From NCBI GenBank assembly GCA_030652805.1, contig JAUSPT010000032.1:62001-126000 (forward strand): a stretch of 64,000 nt of DNA. Reading direction: 5' to 3'. The notes below the pieces were generated by a model that saw only the letters and a list, made by a program, of their open reading frames with translations, made no database searches and had not been told where the DNA came from. This DNA comes from a bacterium. Its GTDB lineage: Bacteria > JAHJDO01. Made by a program: the position numbers and the translations under genes. Below are positions 8,495-16,903 of this stretch, piece after piece. Within the stretch, counting starts at the first letter, position 1; every line of letters starts with the position of its first letter.

Positions 8495-9292
8495 GTTATT
8501 TAACACATCTTTCATATCATAAAGCCCTGCTCTTTGGGTGCTGATAAATTTTATTGCTTTAATAACTCCTTGCGCAAATGTATCTCTTGTGGTAGCGATA
8601 TGCTTTAGTTCTATTCTTTCGCCAGTACCTCCAAATATAACTGTATGCTCTCCAACTATATCGCCTGCTCTAACAGCATGTATCCCAATCTCATTTCCTT
8701 TTCTTTCTCCAACCAGCCCTTCCCTGCCATAGACAGCCATATCTTTAAGCTTTTTACCTTTTACGTTTGAAATAATTTTAGCGAGAGTTTTTGCTGTACC
8801 ACTTGGAGCATCCTTCTTAAACCTGTGATGAGCCTCTATAATCTCCACGTCATATTCATCTCCTAATATGCTTGACGCCTGCTCAACAAGTTTACACAAA
8901 AGATTAACACCAACACTCATATTTGAAGAAACAAGACAGGCAACTATGCTAGAGATATTTCTTATCTCAGATAACGCTTCAACGCTCAACCCGGTAGTGC
9001 CGACAATTAACGCTTTCTTATACTTTGCGCAGACACTGGCAGAAGCAAGAGCTCCGTCTGTGGATGAAAAATCAACCACAACATCTGCATCTTCTATAAT
9101 GTCATTAATACACGAAATCACACTTACATCTAATTTATCAATGCCTGCCACTACGCCAGCATCTTTTCCTATGTCTGAATGAGATGGAATCTCAACTGCT
9201 CCGCAAAGATGTAAGTCTTTTTGAATGGAGAGGAGTTTTATTATTCTCCTGCCCATTCTTCCGCATGCACCATTAACAACTACATTAATCAT
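8447..9292 (-). CDS. dapB: 4-hydroxy-tetrahydrodipicolinate reductase
   Basis: Reduces hydroxytetrahydrodipicolinate in lysine/diaminopimelate synthesis. It has the Rossmann NGACGRMGRRI at residues 8-18, GTTG, the catalytic HHRFKKDAPSGTA (about 158-170) and AVRAGDIVGEHTV. The ATG overlaps the dapA stop as ATGA. The C-terminal 15-17 residues (NKFEARNTK...) are encoded by R1 copy A and are not part of the enzyme family, so the natural stop has been replaced by one inside the repeat. Confidence 0.95.
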   Translation of the reverse strand: MINVVVNGACGRMGRRIIKLLSIQKDLHLCGAVEIPSHSDIGKDAGVVAGIDKLDVSVISCINDIIEDADVVVDFSSTDGALASASVCAKYKKALIVGTTGLSVEALSEIRNISSIVACLVSSNMSVGVNLLCKLVEQASSILGDEYDVEIIEAHHRFKKDAPSGTAKTLAKIISNVKGKKLKDMAVYGREGLVGERKGNEIGIHAVRAGDIVGEHTVIFGGTGERIELKHIATTRDTFAQGVIKAIKFISTQRAGLYDMKDVLNNKFEARNTKHKTISND

Positions 9293-10158
9293 GACAAAAC
9301 TCCTATGTCAATCAATACTCCTCTCAATCTTTCTGCGTTTTCCTTCTTCATTTCGCAAAGAGGCAGTCTTAATTGAGGGCTAATCTTCCCCATCATTCCA
9401 AGAGCTGTTTTTACAGGTATTGGATTTGTTTCATAGAATAATGCCTTAAATAGCGGAAACAAGTTGAAATGAATTTTTCTGGATTCTTCTAAATTACCAT
9501 TCAAAAAACTCTTTACCATTCTAGCCACATGCTTTGGAACTACATTTGCTGCGACTGATATTACTCCTTTTGCTCCAAGCGCCATCATAGGCAAGGTTAG
9601 GGCGTCGTCTCCTGAAAGAACAGTTATATCACATAGATTTATTATATCGCTGACCTGATCCAAGCTCCCGCTTGCTTCCTTTATACCAATAATATTATCA
9701 ATCTTTGAAAGTTCAGCAACTGTTTGAGGCAAAATGCTTATGCCTGTTCTTGAAGGCACATTATACAGTATGATAGGGATATCCACTGCCTTTGCTATCT
9801 TCTCATAATGCAAGTACTGTCCACCAGGAGTTGGTTTATTATAGTATGGAGTAATCAGTAGGGCTCCATCTGCTCCAGCTCCTTTGGCGGATCTTGTAAG
9901 CGCTAGAGCTTCTTCAGTGCTATTTGAACCCGTTCCGGCAATTACAGGAACTCTCTTATTAACAATATCAATAACTAATTTTATCATGTATTCCTGTTCT
10001 TTGTGAGTAAGCGTAGCCGCCTCTCCCGTACATCCGCATGGAAGAATCGCGCTTGTGCCCTCTGAAATATGAAACTCAATAAGTTCTGATAATCTCTGTT
10101 CGTCAATCTTATCATCTTTAAATGGCGTAACTATTGCAACTATTGACCCTTCAAACAT
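9289..10158 (-). CDS. dapA: 4-hydroxy-tetrahydrodipicolinate synthase
   Basis: Condenses pyruvate and aspartate semialdehyde. The 289-residue barrel shows GCTGEAATLT (about 42-51), ITPYYNKPT, the catalytic tyrosine in YNVPSRTGI and the Schiff-base lysine in IGIKEASG (about 160). GGAGGAG lies 7 nt before the ATG. It is coupled to dapB. Confidence 0.96.
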   Translation of the reverse strand: MFEGSIVAIVTPFKDDKIDEQRLSELIEFHISEGTSAILPCGCTGEAATLTHKEQEYMIKLVIDIVNKRVPVIAGTGSNSTEEALALTRSAKGAGADGALLITPYYNKPTPGGQYLHYEKIAKAVDIPIILYNVPSRTGISILPQTVAELSKIDNIIGIKEASGSLDQVSDIINLCDITVLSGDDALTLPMMALGAKGVISVAANVVPKHVARMVKSFLNGNLEESRKIHFNLFPLFKALFYETNPIPVKTALGMMGKISPQLRLPLCEMKKENAERLRGVLIDIGVLS

Positions 10159-10177
10159 GTTCTCTCCTCCGCTATAA

Positions 10178-10861
10178 TTATACCTCTAACTTGAATATTA
10201 TTTCTGTATATCCTATTCCAATTCTGTCATTATGTCTAAGACGATGTCTCTTTATCTTTATAGCGTTAACCCTGGTTCCTCCCTTACTAACCAAATCATA
10301 GAGAATGTACCCCTCTTTTTCAGGCCTGATTTTTGCATGAAGCCTGGATACTCTGGGTTCCTTAATCGCAATGTTACAGGTATCGCTCCTTCCGATAGAA
10401 AATTCTTTATTAGAGTGTAATTTATGTTCTTTTAAAAACCCATGCTGACTTCTAGCAATTAATCTGGCAGAAGGCAGGGAAAGGGCTTGTTCAACACTCC
10501 CTTCAGGAATTTTAGTGAATAATTCGTGTTTTTCTTCATCTATCTTCAAATGTTCTTTTCTTTCTTTAACAATATCTATTTCTGCTTTGCCAAAATGGAA
10601 TATGTAAAAAACTATCCAATAAATAAATAAAGCGCCTACTACAGGACCTATAATTGAGAAAAATAATCCTACGGGATGCTCTATTACGAATTTTTCAATT
10701 TTACTAACAGCAAAAGCATGCTGGCAAAACACCAACACAATAAAAACGATCAAAGGGCAGATACATAGATCTGCCCCTACATTCCGATTTTCACATTGTA
10801 GGGGCGAACCTGTGTGTTCGCCCATCCCCATTCTAAATTTTTGCATTTTGTTATCTGGCAT
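10178..10861 (-). CDS. Membrane-anchored FHA-domain protein with repeat-derived N-terminus
   Basis: The C-terminal 75 residues form an FHA phosphothreonine-binding domain (FSIGRSDTCNIAI, RVSRLHAKI, GGTRVN). Before it lie a hydrophobic stretch ending in QHAFA that looks like a signal peptide, and a second membrane segment (VGLFFSIIGPVVGALFIYWI). The first 35 or so codons pass through a diverged R1 fragment and a double palindrome, so the annotated N-terminus (from ATG 10861) is mostly repeat sequence; the original start may be lost. It precedes dapA by 19 bp. No kinase gene is adjacent, so its partner is unknown. Confidence 0.75.
   Translation of the reverse strand: MPDNKMQKFRMGMGEHTGSPLQCENRNVGADLCICPLIVFIVLVFCQHAFAVSKIEKFVIEHPVGLFFSIIGPVVGALFIYWIVFYIFHFGKAEIDIVKERKEHLKIDEEKHELFTKIPEGSVEQALSLPSARLIARSQHGFLKEHKLHSNKEFSIGRSDTCNIAIKEPRVSRLHAKIRPEKEGYILYDLVSKGGTRVNAIKIKRHRLRHNDRIGIGYTEIIFKLEV
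10755..10823. repeat. Double GGGC/GCCC palindrome in the FHA gene
   Basis: Two hairpins: GGGCAGAT...ATCTGCCC (10755-10776) and GGGCGAAC...GTTCGCCC (10802-10823), joined by an outer pair CCCCTACA/TGTAGGGG. Single-hairpin relatives followed by CCCCTAC or CCCCTGC occur at 18332-18356 and 19212-19236. Confidence 0.8.
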
Positions 10862-10892
10862 TTAGTTTTCGCTATTGCTTTGTGCTTTGAAT
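10830..10892 (-). repeat. Diverged fragment of repeat R1
   Basis: Plus-strand ATTCTAAATTTTTGCATTTTG...GCTTTGTGCTTTGAAT, clearly degenerate compared with the six main copies but in the same order and orientation. It abuts the double palindrome and holds the ATG of the FHA gene. Confidence 0.5.
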
Positions 10893-10936
10893 AAAGTCTA
10901 GCATACAGCGTATAGGTGCGCAATAGAAAAGGGAGA

Positions 10937-12026
10937 TTATTTTATCTTTAAAAATGCTTCTATAAATTTATCAATATGTCCATCCATAACTGCCTGGACA
11001 TTTCCTGCTTCAATTCCTGTCCTGTGATCCTTAACAAGGGTATAGGGCTGGAATACATACGAACGGATCTGAGAACCCCATTCTATCTTCTTCTTATCTT
11101 TATTGTATTCCTGCATCTCTTCTTCCTTCTTCCGCATGTGGTATTCAACCAGCCGTGCTTTCAGAACCTTCATTGCAGTCAACTTGTTTTTAAGCTGAGA
11201 GCGTTCATTCTGGCATTGTGTGACTATGCCTGTTGGCAGATGTGTAATACGCACAGCAGAGTCAGTGGTATTGATATGCTGTCCTCCATGACCGCTTGCA
11301 CGGTAAGTATCAATTCTTAGATCGTCTTCCTTAATATCAACATCAATTTCGTCTTCTACCTCCGCAATCACATCAACTGAACAGAATGAGGTATGTCTTC
11401 TTTTGTTCGCGTCGAATGGAGATATTCTTACAAGCCTGTGCACACCTATTTCCGAACGCAGGTAGCCATATGAGTAATCACCCTTAATCATAATCGTCAC
11501 GGTTTTTATACCAGCTTCTTCACCTGCCAGAATGTCCGCGATCTCTGTTTTAAAACCTCTTCTTTCCGACCACTTGATATACATTTTCAGCAGCATCTCT
11601 ACCCAGTCGCACGCTTCCGTCCCTCCTGCGCCTGAATGAAGAGTCATAATAGCGTTATTTCCGTCATACTTACCGCTTAAAGTCAATTTTAATTCAAAAC
11701 TTTTATAATCCTTCTCCAGTTTCTCAAGTTCCTCGGTAATCTCAGAAGAGATTGTGTTATCCTTCTCTGATAAGGCGAGTTCAACCAGCTCTAAAGCGTT
11801 ATCTGTTTCTCTAATGAGGGTATCAAGAGGCGCAGTAATACCTTTTAAGATTTTAATCTGTTTTATAATACTGGCGGCTTTTTTGTTATCTGACCAGAAA
11901 CCCGGCCTTGAAGTCTCTTTTTCTAACTGTTTTATTTCTTCCTGTTTCTTGGGGTAGTCAAAGATACACCTTTGCGTGATCCAAATTCTTTCTCAATATA
12001 TCCAATCTTTGTTTTAGATGCTCCAT
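10937..12026 (-). CDS. prfB: Peptide chain release factor 2, with programmed +1 frameshift
   Basis: Terminates translation at UGA and UAA. The ATG at 12026 opens a 22-codon frame ending in TAT CTT TGA C (TGA at 11960-11958), preceded by the internal Shine-Dalgarno-like AAAGGTG. Shifting +1 at CTT joins a second frame that runs to 10937 and gives exactly 362 residues, the normal RF2 length. That frame carries the stop-recognition SPF motif (RISPFDANKRRHTS) and the catalytic GGQ (SGHGGQHINTTDSAVR). The start lies 4 nt after the stop of the large pseudopilin gene, with AGATAGG upstream. Confidence 0.95.
11955..11972 (-). promoter_or_regulatory. RF2 autoregulatory +1 frameshift site
   Basis: On the minus strand AAAGGTGTATCTTTGACT: an SD-like AGGTG, the slippery CTT codon and an in-frame TGA followed by C. 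Low RF2 causes slow UGA decoding, a +1 slip and more RF2. The skipped base is needed for the 1090-bp gene to keep frame. Confidence 0.93.
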
Positions 12027-12032
12027 CAATGC

Positions 12033-15000
12033 CTATCTTTCATAAATAACAGTGATCTTCCTCTCCCCGAGCACCTCGTCGTCAGTATCAAAAGTCCCGT
12101 TCCCATTCTTATCCAGAACTGACTGGCCTGTGCAGATTATTTTAAATACATTGGATTTTGTTGTTATGAGGTTGGAGATAGGTTGAAATGTTGTAGTACC
12201 TATAGTTGCTGTTGGAGCAGTAACAAGATGTCCAATAGTTTGGAATGGCCCGTCGTCAATAATTTTCTGTGCTGTGGATGCACCTATGTTTTTTAGTCCA
12301 TTAAGCACAGGAACAGAAGCTGTATTTATATTTATTCTGCCATATGTCTTTGACGCAGGGGTGAGAAGGACATAATCAAAAAACACAGAGTCTGCGCTTG
12401 AAGCATCTGCTTGAATAGCAACGCTCAATGTAGTATCTGACACAACAACCTGTCCAAACCGCGCGCCGTAATCTGTGCTTGGAGTAATAAGCGCAGTGTC
12501 ATCATCAACTCTCACCCTCATTGCCCCGCCTTCTCTTCCGTAAACATACATAATATAAGTATCCGCTTCAAAGCGGTCTATTGTTGTGTACCATGTCCAT
12601 GTATCCTCATTCGTAGATGCGGAAGCATCTGCTTTAAACCAGTACAGTTCATCAGTTGCCTCATTAAGCTCTCTCCCCCCATATTTACGTTTTGTCTCCT
12701 CATCATCACCTAAGAGACTCTCTAAAGTCCAGTTTGAAACTTGCGTTAAATCCGCAAACTCAGCGTCAAGCCGTCTTCCCGAGACAGTGATCCTGTCTGC
12801 GATGTTTCGTATTATATGCTCTCCACCGCTATGTTCGGTAGTGTTTCCTATGTTCACCCATTTTTCTCTGCTGAATGATACATCTGCTACCTCTCCTATG
12901 TTTGCAAACGGAGAATTCTTCACTTTAATATTGGTTAATGCAGCCCCATTGTTTGCCGCTGCCGGGCTGCCTTTAGTATTTGCGCTTATCAGCCATGTAT
13001 CGAAGATGCCTGAATCATTCAATACATCGTCTCCAACATAAGCTGGATCGTCTCTCTCCATAGAATAAAAATCATTATCCTGTATTATTGAACTATCCCA
13101 TAAAACTTGATCAACTATATGTCCCGCAGGAGTAGCTATTCCTGTCGTCGGATCTGTTGTTGGCGTGATGGAGTCGTCATAAAGCCGCAAAGGACTGTCT
13201 ATTAAAACCGTATCTGAAATAATATCGTCCAGAACGTCATTTGTAAAACCAAGCTGATACACATTGCTTAAACCTGGATATGTCTTTGTAAAATAAATAC
13301 CATTATTGTACACTTCAGCTCCATTATTAACATCTGAATCAGCCATGTCTACAGCAAGAACACAATATCCGCCACTTGCAGCAATACTCGTCCCGCTGGG
13401 AATAGTTCCAACCTGCCCATTCGGAAACTCAAGATGCCAGCCGTTCATTGTAACTGCATTTTCGGAAATATTCACAAGCTCAACATATTCACAGTCAGGG
13501 GATTGGGAGAGCTCAATGCGGTACCAGGACCAAGGGCCTGCACCAGCTGATGGTGTTTTTATTTCCAAATGTAACTTTTTATTCGATGATATTATAATTG
13601 TATCAGCATCTGTTCCCTCTGCAGTCAAATCAACTGCTCCTACACTTTTCCAATATCCAACTCCTGTATCATCCGATACAGCTGTCTTTACAATTACATC
13701 ATCGCCACTTCCAAATATTTTTAATTTATAACTCCCTTCTTCCAAATCTGAACCTGACCACATCCACATACCACTGTCATTATTATCCGTGGATCCCCAA
13801 TTAGGTGCGCTATAACTCCATCCACCTGCTGGAGCTAAAGATTCATAACTTGAAGTCGCATCTTTCCTGAACACAGGCCTTACCATAACCTCATTTATTC
13901 TTATTCCTTCAACGCCGTAGCGGGTAAGGACAGTGCCGCCTGGCCCTTCAATATCAATTCGCGTTGAGCCGTTATCACGATCCCTAAAATCAATTATGTT
14001 CACTGCCATTTGAGCAAGCTCTGCTGTTGTAGCAGAAGTTCCCCAATAATCAAAGGCGTCCCTCAGAGTTGAATATAATTCCATTGCAGAGCTTACAGCG
14101 TTGATGTTTAAGCGCGCCAGCCCTGAATCCGTAAGGTTTTTGTCAGAAGAAAAGGTTGTGATGTAAGAATCAAAATCACTATACTCACTACCTGTTACGT
14201 CCGCAAGTGAAACAACCTCAGCAGGAGTCAGATAAGGCGTATCAGCGCTGAGATTGCTGGAAGCAGTGTATGGCCTGGCAATATAAAACTCCGCTGAATC
14301 GTCTACCCCCTCATCTCCTTCGTCAGCAAAACTATCTCCATCATTATCTATCCCGTCATTATTCAGAACAACGCTGTCAGCATTATCGTCATAACCCGAA
14401 ATCCCCGCACAGCCGTCTGTTCCATAGCGTACTTTTATAATTTCCCTGCCTTTTGCATCACTAACTCCTGCAATATCGCAAACCGGTTTGATATTTATCT
14501 CACCTGTTGTCCATCCCTCATTTCCAAAGGAGCCATGGCGTCCTGTGTTTATATTTATCTTGCCTGACTCATCAATGACCAGAACAGCGTATCTGCCAAT
14601 CAGGTGTCCCTGCGAATCAGTTAGATATACCCAGCGGGAGTCTGACCCGGCAACTGCCGCGCCTGTTGAAGCCACATCATCATCATTGCTCACGCAGGAA
14701 TCTGCATCAGCGCCATAGGCGCCGAAAAGCGTAGAATCATACCCCCAGTCATCGCCATACCAGTCATATCCTTCATAACTGCAATAAGCTGGCGGCTGAT
14801 TTGAAGGGTCGCCATCCAGTTTCAAAACGCCAATTGCGTGCTGAATGCCCGCTTTCGCAATGTAGTCCGCTTTTATCCCACTCATATAATTGGCTGCTGC
14901 GCGCTGGTCCATTATCATGCTGTATGAAAAAGCAGCAGCAATAGAGGCAAGAACAGCCATAATGGAGACAACTATTATGAGGGCAATACCATTTTTATTA

Positions 15001-15155
15001 GGGCAAATCCGAAATCCTAAATCCGAAATCCTAAACAAATTTAAAATTCTAATTCTCAAAATTCTAAACCCCGTTTTGAACATTTGTATTTTTGTCATTT
15101 GATATTGTTTCGTATTTCGTGCTTCGTGCTTCGAATTTAATGCTTTTGTAATCAT
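12033..15155 (-). CDS. Giant GspK-like minor pseudopilin with a lamin-tail domain
   Basis: 1040 residues, about three times a normal GspK. Residues 1-52 are encoded by repeat R1. NKNG56 then a 20-residue hydrophobic helix gives a class III prepilin signal lacking Glu5, as in GspK. An Asp-rich stretch (255-287, NDGIDNDGDSFADEGDEG) looks calcium-binding. INEVMVRP (421-428) and YVELVNISENAV with NGWHL (558-576) match a lamin-tail domain, apparently split by an insert. A helix-hairpin-helix-like ININTASVPVLNGLKNIG lies near the C-terminus. The ATG overlaps the gspJ stop as ATGA, so I accept it. Likely caps a pseudopilus or is displayed at the surface. Confidence 0.8.
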   Translation of the reverse strand: MITKALNSKHEARNTKQYQMTKIQMFKTGFRILRIRILNLFRISDLGFRICPNKNGIALIIVVSIMAVLASIAAAFSYSMIMDQRAAANYMSGIKADYIAKAGIQHAIGVLKLDGDPSNQPPAYCSYEGYDWYGDDWGYDSTLFGAYGADADSCVSNDDDVASTGAAVAGSDSRWVYLTDSQGHLIGRYAVLVIDESGKININTGRHGSFGNEGWTTGEINIKPVCDIAGVSDAKGREIIKVRYGTDGCAGISGYDDNADSVVLNNDGIDNDGDSFADEGDEGVDDSAEFYIARPYTASSNLSADTPYLTPAEVVSLADVTGSEYSDFDSYITTFSSDKNLTDSGLARLNINAVSSAMELYSTLRDAFDYWGTSATTAELAQMAVNIIDFRDRDNGSTRIDIEGPGGTVLTRYGVEGIRINEVMVRPVFRKDATSSYESLAPAGGWSYSAPNWGSTDNNDSGMWMWSGSDLEEGSYKLKIFGSGDDVIVKTAVSDDTGVGYWKSVGAVDLTAEGTDADTIIISSNKKLHLEIKTPSAGAGPWSWYRIELSQSPDCEYVELVNISENAVTMNGWHLEFPNGQVGTIPSGTSIAASGGYCVLAVDMADSDVNNGAEVYNNGIYFTKTYPGLSNVYQLGFTNDVLDDIISDTVLIDSPLRLYDDSITPTTDPTTGIATPAGHIVDQVLWDSSIIQDNDFYSMERDDPAYVGDDVLNDSGIFDTWLISANTKGSPAAANNGAALTNIKVKNSPFANIGEVADVSFSREKWVNIGNTTEHSGGEHIIRNIADRITVSGRRLDAEFADLTQVSNWTLESLLGDDEETKRKYGGRELNEATDELYWFKADASASTNEDTWTWYTTIDRFEADTYIMYVYGREGGAMRVRVDDDTALITPSTDYGARFGQVVVSDTTLSVAIQADASSADSVFFDYVLLTPASKTYGRININTASVPVLNGLKNIGASTAQKIIDDGPFQTIGHLVTAPTATIGTTTFQPISNLITTKSNVFKIICTGQSVLDKNGNGTFDTDDEVLGERKITVIYER
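15004..15138 (-). repeat. Interspersed repeat R1, copy B
   Basis: About 135 bp, fully open in the frame used by the giant pseudopilin and translated as its first 50 residues (NSKHEARNTKQYQ ... DLGFRI). The element has internal doublets: GAAGCAC twice at one end, GGATTTCGGATTTA twice at the other. Confidence 0.9.
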
Positions 15156-15919
15156 TCTGCTCCCGGCATAAACACAGTGGTCTCAAAGGTCTGAGTATCT
15201 TCTCTCGCCTCTTCGTCACGGGTTTTGAGAACTATCTTTATCTTTTTTGGCAATTTATATAAATAGGTATCTGCGTCTGAATCATTAGAGCCCCAGTTCA
15301 CATGAGAGTCTTCGTCATCACAACCATCATCACCATAATAATAAAAGCGAAGATCTGCGACTGCAATGCCGAGTGAGTGATTATTAGTGGCATCTATATC
15401 TGACTGAAAGATGAAATCAAGATTACTAACCTGACGATGCTTAATAAGTTCCGTATCATCCTTTACCCAGTATCCTAATTCGCACATATCAGATTTAGTG
15501 GTATTTGAAGAGTCTTTTATATCAGACATTGGATATACAGGGGCTATAAAAAATAATTCGTCTGCTGTGCTTCTTACATCATCCTTTACTTTACCAGATT
15601 CAGATTTATCCACTCCCAGCATATATATCTTTCTCGCCTCGTTGACCATTGCGCATGATATCTCTCTTGACATCATCTCCAGAATCGCTCTTGCGTTCTG
15701 ATACCGCTCCATTCTTACATTGCCCTTTGTCCATGAATCGGTACCGCCCTTAAAAATAGAATAAATGCCTGTTATCAATAAAGCCAAAACCGCTGTTGTA
15801 ATCATGATTTCAATCAATGTAAAAGCAGAAGTAGACCATAGACCATAGACCATAGACCATGGTTTTGTACTGTCGTCTGTCGTCTGTGGTCCGTCGTCTG
15901 TTTTTATTTCACATAGCAT
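15152..15919 (-). CDS. gspJ: GspJ-type minor pseudopilin
   Basis: 255 residues. The prepilin segment SAFTLIEIMITTAVLALLITG starts near residue 31, with the usual Glu5 after cleavage; the hydrophobic N-terminal helix is followed by a soluble domain of about 200 residues, as in GspJ/PulJ. The residues before it are unusual: DDGPQTTDDS and PWSMVYGLWS come from tandem words (GTCGTCTGT and TAGACCA repeats) inserted into the leader. The ATG at 15919 overlaps the gspI stop region by 16 bp, so the leader is translated. Next gene is coupled by ATGA. Confidence 0.85.
   Translation of the reverse strand: MLCEIKTDDGPQTTDDSTKPWSMVYGLWSTSAFTLIEIMITTAVLALLITGIYSIFKGGTDSWTKGNVRMERYQNARAILEMMSREISCAMVNEARKIYMLGVDKSESGKVKDDVRSTADELFFIAPVYPMSDIKDSSNTTKSDMCELGYWVKDDTELIKHRQVSNLDFIFQSDIDATNNHSLGIAVADLRFYYYGDDGCDDEDSHVNWGSNDSDADTYLYKLPKKIKIVLKTRDEEAREDTQTFETTVFMPGAE
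15832..15900. repeat. Tandem words inside the gspJ leader
   Basis: Four units of the 7-mer TAGACCA at 15832-15860, then GTCGTCTGT units at 15873-15900. Both lie between the start codon and the membrane helix of gspJ. Confidence 0.8.
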
Positions 15920-16323
15920 GTTACAAACTCCTCAATTCTGGTATCGCCTCTATCATTACAGTAAATCAATACAGATGCATGATATAGGTTTGTGAGTGTT
16001 AAATCCTGAGTAATTGTTTGTATCCATGAGAAAGAAGAATAATCAGGATCAGCGCCGGGAACAGAGAAAAAAGTGTTACTTGTTGTGCTATCAATAGGTT
16101 TTTCCTGCTCAATATCACTCATTTTCTGCTGACCGAGAAATGTCATCATTGTATGATCTCCTGCATGCTTGCTTGCCCTGAGTCCTACAGGGAACATTTG
16201 AATAAGTCCAAGAAGCGCAATAGACAGAATAGCCATTGAAATAACAAGTTCAAGAAGACTAAATGCTCCGACATTCATCGGAACAATTTTGAATTTTGAA
16301 TTTTGAATTTTGAATTTACTCAT
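15904..16323 (-). CDS. gspI: GspI-type minor pseudopilin
   Basis: 139 residues with prepilin motif GAFSLLELVISMAILSIALLGL (from about residue 19) and a short C-terminal domain, as in GspI/PulI. The leader (SKFKIQNSKFKIV) is encoded by a tandem TTTTGAAT word. The ATG at 16323 overlaps the gspH TAA as TAATG. Part of the five-gene pseudopilin run behind the sigma54 promoter. Confidence 0.82.
   Translation of the reverse strand: MSKFKIQNSKFKIVPMNVGAFSLLELVISMAILSIALLGLIQMFPVGLRASKHAGDHTMMTFLGQQKMSDIEQEKPIDSTTSNTFFSVPGADPDYSSFSWIQTITQDLTLTNLYHASVLIYCNDRGDTRIEEFVTCYVK
16278..16319. repeat. TTTTGAAT tandem word in the gspI leader
   Basis: Four near-identical units of TTTTGAATT on the plus strand, encoding KIQNSKFK-like residues on the minus strand. 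A related TTTTGAG array is at 33978-34018 in the rarA fusion, and a short remnant lies at the gspH start (16879-16901). Confidence 0.75.
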
Positions 16324-16901
16324 TATTCTCTACTCGTTTTTATCCTGCCTGTAATTCCTGTTATTCCAATACATGAGGTGTCTTCATGTGTTCCATCACT
16401 AATCAAAATTGCTGACCCATCAGTCTCTGATGCCCCACCTGTAGGTGTAAAATAAATGTATTTTACAGTAAGAGCAGCTGGATCTGAATCATTCGGAAAT
16501 GGAATCACATTAGGACCGTATGTATCCAAACCTCCTGTTACTCCATCTGTCATAATTATTGTCTTGGGCAAAGTTTTCCAATTAGTTACTGAACCTCCTT
16601 TAATATAGTCGTCAGGATCCCAATAAATTTTTACTGCATATCCAATATTATGTGTATCCGTATTGAAGTTAAAAAGAACTGCGCATCTTTTTCTTCTCTT
16701 TATCGCATGACTGCGCGCAGTGCGAAGAGCGGAAACAACGATCTGCGCTCCGCTTTTAATCCTGGAATTTCTTGTGAACTGAACAAAGGAGGGTATTGCC
16801 GCAACAAGCATAATGCTCATAATTGCAAGAACGATCATGAGCTCTACTGCTGTGAAAGCGCGGCAACCACTGGTTGCAATTTTTAATTTTGAATTTTTCA
16901 T
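16323..16901 (-). CDS. gspH: GspH/FimT-type minor pseudopilin
   Basis: 192 residues. Leader MKNSKLKIATSGCRA, then FTAVELMIVLAIMSIMLVAAIPSF with Glu5, then RTARSHAIKRRKRCAVLFN typical of the GspH/FimT domain. C-terminus contains IGITGITGRIKTSRE, a common FimT-like ending. It begins 2 nt after the gspG stop. The KNSKLKI leader looks like a remnant of the TTTTGAAT word. Confidence 0.85.
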   Translation of the reverse strand: MKNSKLKIATSGCRAFTAVELMIVLAIMSIMLVAAIPSFVQFTRNSRIKSGAQIVVSALRTARSHAIKRRKRCAVLFNFNTDTHNIGYAVKIYWDPDDYIKGGSVTNWKTLPKTIIMTDGVTGGLDTYGPNVIPFPNDSDPAALTVKYIYFTPTGGASETDGSAILISDGTHEDTSCIGITGITGRIKTSRE

Positions 16902-16903
16902 TT

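Noticed and set aside
11958-11960. Inactivating stop codon in prfB
   Set aside because: It is the programmed frameshift TGA with CTT and an SD-like site, and the shifted frame restores the exact length.
15832-15900. CRISPR array
   Set aside because: Units are 7-9 bp and contiguous with no spacers; they lie in a translated leader.
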